In this document: one piece after another, positions 1 to 7,116 of the stretch
How the letters are laid out: each line of letters opens with the position of its first letter
How positions within the stretch are numbered: the stretch's first letter is position 1
Source: Crocinitomicaceae bacterium
GTDB lineage: Bacteria > Bacteroidota > Bacteroidia > Flavobacteriales_D > Crocinitomicaceae
DNA length: 11,158 bases
Assembly: GCA_024643585.1 (NCBI GenBank)
Contig: JAHEMP010000053.1
Location: 1 to 11,158, forward strand
Direction of reading: 5' to 3'
Notes under the pieces: model-generated
What the model was told of the DNA's origin: nothing
The model's input: the letters and a program-made list of their open reading frames with translations, nothing else
Database searches by the model: none
Translations under genes and position numbers: made by a program

Positions 1-2
1 TC

Positions 3-3000
3 AGTGATTTGGAAATATTCTATCCTACTTCAAAAATTCGCGCTGGTACATATGGACGAGGCACATGGGAAAGCGATCTAGCTGTTGTTAGTTCATTCGC
101 ACCAACTGCGGACTTCACCGCTCCTCAAACAGTATGTATAGGAAACACAGTGGCATTCACAGATGCTTCCTCTTTCACGCCAACAACGTGGTCGTGGTCA
201 TTTCCAGGGGGAACGCCTTCTACTTCAACTTTACAAAATCCAGTTATAACGTACTCAACTGCCGGCACATATAACGTAACACTTACGGTAACGAATCCCA
301 ATGGGAATGATACGGAAGTGAAAACAGGTTACATTACAGTGGTATCAGGGACTGGGTCTGCATTGCCTTTAAACGAAGGTTTTGTTAGCACAACCTACCC
401 GCCTACAGGATGGTCAATCTTAAATACAAATAGTTCAACGACATGGGTGAGAAATTCCACTACAGGCGTCACTCCGACTGCGGGGAATTCAATGATGTTT
501 GATAACTATAATCTAAACGATTCCGACGACGATGAAATGCGCGTTAAATCCTTAAACCTTGCAAGTTTAGCTTCAGCGCAATTGACATTTGATGTTGCAT
601 ACGTGCCTTATGATGGCATATATTACGATGGTTTAGAGATTTGGGTTTCTAGTGATTGTGGAGGTTCATTTACAAATCTCTATTCAAAATTAGGAGCTGT
701 ATTGGCTACAGCCCCTGCAAATACCGCAATGTTCACTCCAACCGCCTCACAATGGAGAAAAGATACGGTTGATTTAGCCTCCTTCATTGGGCAATCGAAT
801 GTTGTGATTGCCTTTAGGAACATCGCAGGGTATGGAAATCGATTGTTTGTTGATAATATAAATGTTACCGGAACAGTAATAACACTGCCTCCGACAGCAA
901 GTTTCTCTGGTGCTCCAACAACTGTTTGTTCTGGACAATCTGTTACCTATAACAACACTTCCACTGGATCTCCTACATCGTATTCATGGTCATTTCCAGG
1001 AGGAACACCCTCAACCTCGACATCAGCAAATCCTACTGTTACCTATTCCACTGCCGGAATATATAACGTCTCATTAACAGCAACAAATTCAAGTGGTTCC
1101 AACACATCAACTTTGAATAATTATATAACTGTTAACCCGACCCCTGTAACGCCAACCATTTCGGCTAGCGGTCCTTTAAGCTTTTGCGCTGGTGGCAACG
1201 TTGTGTTAACTTCTTCGTCTGCGACAGGAAACATTTGGTCAAATGGAGCTACGACACAAGCTATAACAGTTTCGGCAAGTGGATCCTTTACTGTGGTCAA
1301 ATCTGCATTGGGTTGTGCCTCCAGTTCATCGCTAGCGACGGCGGTAACTGTAAATCCTATACCATCCACTCCAACAATTTCGGCTAATGGTCCGCTAAAT
1401 TTCTGCGCTGGAGGAAATGTTATTTTAACTTCCTCTGCATCATCCGGTAATTTGTGGTCAACAGGAGCAACCACGCAATCTATAACCGTATCGAATTCTG
1501 GAACTTATACGGTGAATGAAACCGCAGCAAGTTGCACATCTGCCAATTCAGCTGGAACCCTTGTAACAGTGAACCCAATCCCACCTACCCCGAGCATTAC
1601 TGCCAATGGGCCTTTAAGCTTTTGTGCTGGTGGCAATGTTATTTTAACATCATCATCGACAACCGGTAACCTTTGGTCTAACGGTGCAACTTCGCAATCC
1701 ATAACTGTTTCCACAAGCGGATCCTATTCCGTTGCAAAATCAGAATTGGGTTGCTCCTCGGGTCTCTCAAATCCAACAGTTGTAACCGTAAATCCAATTC
1801 CATCCATACCGACTATTTCGAATAATGGATCATTGAGTTTTTGTGCAGGAGGAAATGTGATATTAACATCTTCCTCGACAACGGGTAATTTATGGTCAAC
1901 CGGAGCAACTACACAAGCTATAACCGTTTCAAATTCTGGCACCTACACTGTGAATGCAACTGCTGCCGGTTGTACATCAGGGAACTCAACGGGAACAGTT
2001 GTTACAGTGAACCCGATTCCACCTACTCCGAGCATTACTACCAATGGACCTTTAAGCTTTTGTGCTGGTGGCAATGTCATTTTAACTTCGTCATCCACAA
2101 CTGGGAACGTATGGTCTAATGGTTCTAACACACAATCCATAACTGTTTCTGCAAGCGGATCCTACACCGTAGCAAAATCAGAATTGGGTTGCACTTCAAG
2201 TTCCTCAACACCAATTGTTGTAACCGTAAATCCTATTCCTCCAACCCCAACTATCATTGCTAATGGCCCAATAAGCTTTTGCGACGGAGGGAGCGTTACA
2301 TTGACCTCATCTTCCAATTCAGGAAATCTATGGTCGAACGGAGCTACAACACCATCAATATCTGTTTCAACTTCAGGGACGTATACCTTATCCGTCACAT
2401 CTTTGGGTTGTACCTCATCAAGTTCTTTGGGCTCAACAATTACAGTTAACCCAATACCAACCATTTCAATTGGTACAGTTACAAGTCCAACATCGTGTGG
2501 CACATCAACTGGGATAATACAAGTAAATGGTACTGGTACCGGAACAATTAGTTGGACTGGAACAGGCAATGGAAATCTTACTGGCACGCTACCACTGTCA
2601 ATCACAGGACTTTCGGCGGGATCCTATTCATTAAGTATGACCAGTTCAGCTGGTTGTTCTTCCAATGCACTTGCTCAGACAATGAATGACCCTACTCCAC
2701 CGCCGACGCCAGTAATAAATGCCAATGGTTCGTTAACCTTTTGCGACGGAGATTCTGTTGTTTTGAGTACAACAAACTCAATTGGCAACACTTGGTCTAC
2801 AGGTGCGACGTCTCAAACCATTGTTGTGAGCAATCCCGGAAATTACACAGTCACTTTTACCGATGTAAATGGCTGTTCAGCCAGTTCAAATGTCACGAGT
2901 GTAACGGTTAATCCCTTGCCAAATGTTTCATTTGCTCAACTCGGCACAATCTGTGAATATAACCCAGCGTTCGTTTTAACCCAAGGGTTACCGAGTGGAG

Positions 3001-3404
3001 GTGTATACAGTGGCAACGGTGTCAACAATGGTCTATTTAACCCTAGTCTAGCAGGAGTCGGCACCAGTACACTTGTTTACAGTTTTGAAGACAACAATGG
3101 ATGTTCAAATTCAGCGACGAGCACAATCATCGTAGACGGCTGTCTTGAAATTTCTGAAATCGTGAATTTTGATTTAAAAATATTTCCAAATCCGTCCAAT
3201 GGGAATTTGACGATAGATGCGGGAAACACATCCATTTCAGATTTGAAAATTTATGATTATGCCGGAAGATTGGTTGAAAAACAATCTGATTTATCGACGA
3301 CAAAAATGACCGTTGACTTATCAAAAATGGCGAATGGAATTTATACCTTTACAGTAAGTTCTGATTCTGGAATTCGTCATATTCCGGTCATGATACAGCA
3401 CTAA
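3..3404 (+). CDS. Large T9SS-secreted multidomain surface protein (PKD / anchor-J / Ig-like array / SprB repeat), 5' end missing
   Basis: The frame is open to the left edge, so this is the C-terminal part of a longer protein; the first possible start codon (TTG at 9) is not credible because the residues there (KIRAGTYGRGTWESDL) resemble the closing segment of a BNR/Vps10-type beta-propeller. Counting residues from the codon at 9, I see a PKD domain (about 31-113), a choice-of-anchor-J/MAM-like domain (about 119-288), a second PKD (about 293-377), six 73-residue Ig-like units (376-813; probably Ig_7/CHU_C-associated type), a SprB-like repeat (about 817-896), a seventh Ig-like unit (Cys912), another Cys-containing beta domain (about 968-1045) and a T9SS type-A sorting tail (about 1052-1131, with KIFPNPSNGN and a final GIRHIPVMIQH). 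Each Ig unit has Cys, Trp 17 residues on, and a second Cys 43 residues after the first, fitting a disulfide-bonded Ig fold. By family it should be exported through T9SS and attached to or released from the cell surface; adhesion is inference. The missing N-terminus may carry enzymatic or propeller repeats. Confidence 0.9.
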   Translation, partial: SDLEIFYPTSKIRAGTYGRGTWESDLAVVSSFAPTADFTAPQTVCIGNTVAFTDASSFTPTTWSWSFPGGTPSTSTLQNPVITYSTAGTYNVTLTVTNPNGNDTEVKTGYITVVSGTGSALPLNEGFVSTTYPPTGWSILNTNSSTTWVRNSTTGVTPTAGNSMMFDNYNLNDSDDDEMRVKSLNLASLASAQLTFDVAYVPYDGIYYDGLEIWVSSDCGGSFTNLYSKLGAVLATAPANTAMFTPTASQWRKDTVDLASFIGQSNVVIAFRNIAGYGNRLFVDNINVTGTVITLPPTASFSGAPTTVCSGQSVTYNNTSTGSPTSYSWSFPGGTPSTSTSANPTVTYSTAGIYNVSLTATNSSGSNTSTLNNYITVNPTPVTPTISASGPLSFCAGGNVVLTSSSATGNIWSNGATTQAITVSASGSFTVVKSALGCASSSSLATAVTVNPIPSTPTISANGPLNFCAGGNVILTSSASSGNLWSTGATTQSITVSNSGTYTVNETAASCTSANSAGTLVTVNPIPPTPSITANGPLSFCAGGNVILTSSSTTGNLWSNGATSQSITVSTSGSYSVAKSELGCSSGLSNPTVVTVNPIPSIPTISNNGSLSFCAGGNVILTSSSTTGNLWSTGATTQAITVSNSGTYTVNATAAGCTSGNSTGTVVTVNPIPPTPSITTNGPLSFCAGGNVILTSSSTTGNVWSNGSNTQSITVSASGSYTVAKSELGCTSSSSTPIVVTVNPIPPTPTIIANGPISFCDGGSVTLTSSSNSGNLWSNGATTPSISVSTSGTYTLSVTSLGCTSSSSLGSTITVNPIPTISIGTVTSPTSCGTSTGIIQVNGTGTGTISWTGTGNGNLTGTLPLSITGLSAGSYSLSMTSSAGCSSNALAQTMNDPTPPPTPVINANGSLTFCDGDSVVLSTTNSIGNTWSTGATSQTIVVSNPGNYTVTFTDVNGCSASSNVTSVTVNPLPNVSFAQLGTICEYNPAFVLTQGLPSGGVYSGNGVNNGLFNPSLAGVGTSTLVYSFEDNNGCSNSATSTIIVDGCLEISEIVNFDLKIFPNPSNGNLTIDAGNTSISDLKIYDYAGRLVEKQSDLSTTKMTVDLSKMANGIYTFTVSSDSGIRHIPVMIQH
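1134..2447 (+). repeat. Six in-frame tandem 219-bp repeats encoding Ig-like domains, with dimeric higher-order pattern
   Basis: The first Cys codon of each unit lies at 1185, 1404, 1623, 1842, 2061 and 2280, exactly 219 bp (73 codons) apart with no length variation. Unit starts (Asn-Pro codons) are 1134, 1353, 1572, 1791, 2010 and 2229. Units 1, 3 and 5 share the DNA string TTTAAGCTTTTG, GCTGGTGGCAA and a KSxLGC ending; units 2 and 4 share GGAGGAAATG, WSTGATTQ and a TAAxC ending. The array therefore reads A-B-A-B-A-C, as expected from duplication of a 438-bp dimer. Unit 6 is more divergent (FCDGGS). Confidence 0.93.
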
Positions 3405-3416
3405 AAAATTGCTATT

Positions 3417-3450
3417 AAAAAAGCTCGGCCAGTTTGGTCGAGCTTTTTTT
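3417..3450. terminator. Bidirectional intrinsic terminator between convergent genes
   Basis: A 10-bp stem (AAGCTCGGCC at 3421-3430 with GGTCGAGCTT at 3436-3445, one G-T wobble) closes a 5-nt loop. It is followed by a run of seven T on the plus strand and preceded by six A, which become a U-run on the minus strand. It sits 12 bp after the stop of the surface protein and 40 bp beyond the stop of the convergent methyltransferase gene, so it can end transcription from both sides. Confidence 0.88.
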
Positions 3451-3490
3451 ATTTATTTTTTTCTATAGAAGTTTTCTGGGTAATATATTA

Positions 3491-4708
3491 TCAATCCTCG
3501 CTTTTAAAATCTTCCTTTAAATTACCATTTTCGTCGTAACGATCTTTTTTAGACCCTTCGTAAATAGTGAATTTTCGGAAGCTGCATTCCAAATCACCAT
3601 TGTAAAGTTTTAGTCTACGTTCAGGACGTAAACCCACATTTTTAAGACCTTCTTCACTTGCAGAGATTATCCAACAGGTAAAGCCGGTCAATTCTTGTTT
3701 CATCCAATCCCCAAGCGCTGTGTACATTTCAGGAATGTCTGACCCCATTCTCTCGCCATACGGTGGATTTGAAATCATCATTCCTCCATTTTCAAATGGT
3801 TTTTTCACATCTGCAAAATCATTGGTAGTGATTTCAACAAAACGACCAATTGGCAATCCTCTTAGGTTTCTTTTCGCTTTTAACATCATATCCGAATTCA
3901 AGTCACTTCCCGCTATTTTACATGGAAGACCGGTGCAACGTTTGTTTGCTTTTTCATAAATATCTTCCCAAATTTCAGGTTGAAAATTTTTGAAATTTTT
4001 AAACGCATAATGATGTCTCTCTAAATTCGAAGGGATATTTGCGGCAAGCAATGCAGCCTCTATTAACAAAGTGCCTGAGCCACAAAACGGATCATACAAA
4101 TCTGTTTTTTTATCCCAACCAGAAAGTCTAATCAACCCTGCAGCCACGACCTCATTCAAAGGAGCTTCACCAACGGCTTCACGATATCCTCTTTGAAACA
4201 AAGGAACTCCTGATGTATTCAATGAAACTATACATTCAGATTCTTGTATATACAAATCAAAAAGAACTTGAGGAACCTTAACGTTAACGTCTGGTCTGTC
4301 CATTCCTTTCTCTCGAAATTTATCGACGATGGCATCTTTGAGCAAAAAATGTGGGTATTGCGAATGGCGAAACAATTTTGAAAAAACAGCACCTTTTACG
4401 GCGAAGGTTTTGTCATTCGAGAAATATTGAGTCCAATCAATTTTAAAGGCTTTGTTGTAAAGATCTTCTTCATTTTTTATTCTGAATTTTGCAATTTGAA
4501 CCAAAACAGATACAGCACATCTTACGTGCAAATTCAGATAATAAATATCTTTCCACTCTCCTTTTAATTGCACCGCTCTGTTCAAAATTGTAATCTCAGA
4601 ATAACCCAATTCTTCCAATTCCTCTTTCAAGACTTCTTCTAAGCCAAAAAAGGTTTTTAGGGTAATAATCAATTCCTCGCTGTCGTAAATTTTATCCATT
4701 TTCGTCAT
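3491..4708 (-). CDS. THUMP-domain class I SAM-dependent RNA (probably 23S rRNA guanine-N2) methyltransferase
   Basis: This 405-residue protein has an N-terminal THUMP RNA-binding region (roughly 40-160, including the typical HSQYPHFLLKDAIVDKFREK segment) followed by a Rossmann-fold methyltransferase domain. Visible motifs are the SAM-binding DPFCGSGT (206-213), an acidic GSDLNSDM segment that should bind the SAM ribose, and the catalytic NPPYGERMGS (NPPY 314-317), as in N2-guanine methyltransferases. The domain order matches the RlmL half of RlmKL and the B. subtilis YpsC family; the RlmK half is absent, as is usual outside gammaproteobacteria. The exact target base cannot be read from sequence. 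An ATG at 4783 would add 25 residues but would overlap the promoter and start of the divergent patatin gene. The ATG at 4706-4708 follows a GGAGG by 8 nt and is preferred; another ATG three codons later (4699) is possible. The gene is monocistronic in this window and ends at a shared terminator. Confidence 0.93.
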   Translation of the reverse strand: MTKMDKIYDSEELIITLKTFFGLEEVLKEELEELGYSEITILNRAVQLKGEWKDIYYLNLHVRCAVSVLVQIAKFRIKNEEDLYNKAFKIDWTQYFSNDKTFAVKGAVFSKLFRHSQYPHFLLKDAIVDKFREKGMDRPDVNVKVPQVLFDLYIQESECIVSLNTSGVPLFQRGYREAVGEAPLNEVVAAGLIRLSGWDKKTDLYDPFCGSGTLLIEAALLAANIPSNLERHHYAFKNFKNFQPEIWEDIYEKANKRCTGLPCKIAGSDLNSDMMLKAKRNLRGLPIGRFVEITTNDFADVKKPFENGGMMISNPPYGERMGSDIPEMYTALGDWMKQELTGFTCWIISASEEGLKNVGLRPERRLKLYNGDLECSFRKFTIYEGSKKDRYDENGNLKEDFKSED

Positions 4709-4716
4709 TTTCTCGT

Positions 4717-4721
4717 CCTCC
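4717..4721 (-). promoter_or_regulatory. Shine-Dalgarno site for the methyltransferase gene
   Basis: On the minus strand GGAGG lies 8 nt before the ATG at 4708. It supports this internal start over the longer reading from 4783. Strong Shine-Dalgarno sites are not the rule in Bacteroidota, so the support is good but not conclusive. Confidence 0.55.
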
Positions 4722-4728
4722 AAATCAC

Positions 4729-4758
4729 TTTGAATGTTCGCAAATACTATTAAATTTG
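4729..4758 (+). promoter_or_regulatory. Bacteroidota-type sigma-ABfr promoter for the patatin gene
   Basis: TTTG at 4729-4732 (-33 element) is followed after 18 bp by TAAATTTG at 4751-4758, a full match to the -7 element TAnnTTTG used by the Bacteroidota primary sigma factor; the spacing is within the known range. Transcription would start a few bases after 4758. This places the TTG codon at 4756 inside the promoter and leaves the TTG at 4774 as the first usable in-frame start. Confidence 0.65.
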
Positions 4759-4773
4759 TACAAAAGAACGCAT

Positions 4774-7065
4774 TTGAAGTCATTTCTTTATAATTTTCTT
4801 CTACTATTCCTTTCTTTATTCGCTACTAACCATGCGATGGCACAGCAAAAAGTTGGTTTAGTATTGAGTGGCGGCGGGGCAACCGGCTTTGCTCACATAG
4901 GCGTTTTGATGGCATTGGAAGAAAAAGGAATTCCAATTGATTATATTACAGGAACATCTGCCGGTGCATTGATCGGTGCATTTTACGCGGCAGGCTATTC
5001 ACCAAAAGAAATCAAAGAATTTTGCGAGTCGCCTGACTTTCTAAAAATGGCAATGGGTGAATTAAAACCCGACCAGCAATTTTACACGAAAGAGGATGAC
5101 CCAACGAGTAGCATGTTTTCTTTTTATTTTTCACTGGATAGCTTAATTGAAAAATCTTTACCCACAAATATCAATAGCTCTACCTTTTTAGACTTTGAAT
5201 TAATGAAATTGCTCGGGACTGTCGGAGCCGCAAAAGGCAATGATTTTGACCAGTTATTTGTTCCTTTTAGATGTGTAGCGTCTGATATTGTATCCAAAGA
5301 AAATGTAACTTTTAGTTCGGGTCCTTTAAATGAAGCTGTTCGGGCGTCGATGACCTACCCTATATACATTCAACCTTTGCGCGTAAATGGGCGCTTACTT
5401 TTTGATGGAGGATTGTACAACAACTTTCCTGCAGACATTTTGTACCGAGAATTTAGTCCTGATTTTATCATTGGCAGCAATGTTTCTTACAACGCACAAG
5501 CACCAACCGAATATGATTTAAAATCTCAAATCGAAAATATGTTGGTTCGCTACACCGACTTCAATCTACCCTGTGAAGAAGGAATAATTATTGAACCTAT
5601 ACTTGATATTGGAACCTTTGATTTTTCCAAAGTAGAAAGAGCGATAGACATAGGATATAAAACTGGCTTGCTATACGCCGATAGTATTTTACCGTTCATG
5701 CATCGTTTCAAATCTCAATCAGAATTGAACCAAGAAAGATTGTTATTCCGGTCGAATATTCCCGAGTTGATTATTGATAGTATTTCTTGTGATGCAAATT
5801 CCAATATAAATCATTTCGTAAAGAACTCATTGCTTCGCATGCGTAAAAGAGCCCCTTTATCCGCTTCAGAAATTGAAAGGAGATTTTACCGATTGGCGGC
5901 TACTGAGCACATAGGATTTTTGTTCCCGACTATAGATAAAAGCACCTCCGAGAGTTACAATATGAGTTTGATTTTAAGGCAAAAAAACAGATTTAAAGTT
6001 GATGTTGGAGGACTGATTTCATCAAGGCCAGTAAATACGGGGTATTTAGGTCTAACCTACTTACACTTGGGAAAAAGGGCAATCAAAGGACACATTGAGT
6101 CTTACTTTGGTAAATTTTATAGCTCACTTAATGCCGATTTGAAAATTGAGTTTCCAGCAATTTTCCCCGTTACTATTGAACCTTATATTACTTTAAATCG
6201 TTGGGATTATTTTAAAAGCTTTGCTTCCTTTTTCCAAGAAGTAAAACCCTCATTTCTTGTTCAAAATGAAGGTTATTATGGTGTGAAAATTTCTCATCCG
6301 ATTTTCAACAATAGCAAAAGCATTTATGATGCTCGATTGTTTAGTTTAGAAGACGATTATTACCAATCAGAAGAATTTACTGCACAAGACACCAATGATA
6401 TTACTAATTTCAATGGTCAAACCTATAGCTGGGAAGTTGTTCAAAACTCCTTAAATAGAAAACAATTTGCTACTTCAGGGCATTTTCTCAGCCTCAAAGC
6501 AAGATATGTTCATGGCAATGAAAGAACCACTAGTGGATCCACTAGTACGGCGCCAGATTTTCTGAAAAATCATCAATGGATTAACATTAACCTAGATTTT
6601 CAATCTTTTATTATCAATTCAAAATTTTTCAATCTAGGTTTACAAGGTAAGGCCACTTTCAACTCTCAAAGTTTATTTGGTAATTATACGGCTTCTTTAT
6701 TGTCCATGACTTCATTTAATATTTTACCCGATACTTACACGTATTTTTTACAAGAGTATAGATCACCGCAATTTTTTGGAGGAGGGACGAATATTATTTT
6801 TAGTCTTCCGAAGGATATAGACGTACGGATCGATGCTTTTTTCTATCAACCCTTGGTTCAACTTGTAAAAACGGATGACGGAGGATTCGGATACTCTACG
6901 CCATTTAAAGGTGAATCATACTTAGCATCTGCCTCTGTAATTTACCATTCCAGAATTGGTCCTTTGCGAGCAACTTTAAACTATTTTCCAAAACAAGTTT
7001 CAAATCCTCTCAATTTTCAAATAAGTTTTGGATATGTCCTTTTTAATGAAAGAGCCATACGATAG
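4774..7065 (+). CDS. Patatin-like phospholipase with POTRA and outer-membrane beta-barrel regions (type Vd autotransporter-like)
   Basis: From the TTG at 4774 the product is 763 residues. It begins with a Sec signal peptide (MKSFLYNFLLLFLSLF...AMA, cleavage before QQ). The patatin domain follows with oxyanion loop GGGATG (33-38), nucleophile elbow GTSAG (Ser62) and the catalytic dyad Asp in FDGG (Asp211), so all key residues of a Ser-Asp lipase are present. Residues about 331-388 look like one POTRA domain, and about 395-763 are alternating aromatic/polar strands ending in FQISFGYVLF, typical of a BamA/TpsB-like 16-strand barrel. This order matches PlpD and FplA, lipolytic autotransporters that place or release phospholipase A activity at the cell surface. 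The start is uncertain: no ATG precedes the signal peptide, the TTG at 4756 lies in the promoter, and the first ATG (4837) would remove the signal peptide but keep the patatin core. The gene is divergent from the methyltransferase; the next gene is 51 bp downstream. Confidence 0.9.
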   Translation: MKSFLYNFLLLFLSLFATNHAMAQQKVGLVLSGGGATGFAHIGVLMALEEKGIPIDYITGTSAGALIGAFYAAGYSPKEIKEFCESPDFLKMAMGELKPDQQFYTKEDDPTSSMFSFYFSLDSLIEKSLPTNINSSTFLDFELMKLLGTVGAAKGNDFDQLFVPFRCVASDIVSKENVTFSSGPLNEAVRASMTYPIYIQPLRVNGRLLFDGGLYNNFPADILYREFSPDFIIGSNVSYNAQAPTEYDLKSQIENMLVRYTDFNLPCEEGIIIEPILDIGTFDFSKVERAIDIGYKTGLLYADSILPFMHRFKSQSELNQERLLFRSNIPELIIDSISCDANSNINHFVKNSLLRMRKRAPLSASEIERRFYRLAATEHIGFLFPTIDKSTSESYNMSLILRQKNRFKVDVGGLISSRPVNTGYLGLTYLHLGKRAIKGHIESYFGKFYSSLNADLKIEFPAIFPVTIEPYITLNRWDYFKSFASFFQEVKPSFLVQNEGYYGVKISHPIFNNSKSIYDARLFSLEDDYYQSEEFTAQDTNDITNFNGQTYSWEVVQNSLNRKQFATSGHFLSLKARYVHGNERTTSGSTSTAPDFLKNHQWININLDFQSFIINSKFFNLGLQGKATFNSQSLFGNYTASLLSMTSFNILPDTYTYFLQEYRSPQFFGGGTNIIFSLPKDIDVRIDAFFYQPLVQLVKTDDGGFGYSTPFKGESYLASASVIYHSRIGPLRATLNYFPKQVSNPLNFQISFGYVLFNERAIR
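6529..6546. repeat. 18-bp perfect palindrome inside the patatin gene
   Basis: ACTAGTGGATCCACTAGT is identical to its reverse complement. It encodes Thr-Ser-Gly-Ser-Thr-Ser (residues 586-591), a small polar segment between two predicted barrel strands, so it probably lies in a loop. The reading frame is intact through it. Confidence 0.85.
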
Positions 7066-7087
7066 GCTTAGAATTAGTGCAAGTTTT

Positions 7088-7095
7088 TAACTTTG
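7088..7095 (+). promoter_or_regulatory. Possible -7 promoter element of the VOC-domain gene
   Basis: TAACTTTG matches the TAnnTTTG element exactly and ends 21 nt before the ATG at 7117. No good TTTG -33 partner is seen at the normal distance, so the promoter may be weak, or the gene may also be read through from the patatin gene. Confidence 0.42.
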
Positions 7096-7116
7096 TCCTG
7101 AACAATTAATCGAATT

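Noticed and set aside
1121..2605. A ladder of antisense open frames opposite the Ig-like array
   Set aside because: The repeat length is a multiple of three and its composition avoids stops in one antisense frame, so the same open frame recurs in each unit. The translations are just repeated shadows (FPPAQKL...GPLA) with no independent start or ribosome-binding signal.
4709..4783. Longer N-terminus of the methyltransferase starting at 4783
   Set aside because: It would overlap the divergent patatin promoter and start, adds 25 residues not like the family, and a GGAGG-supported ATG exists at 4708.
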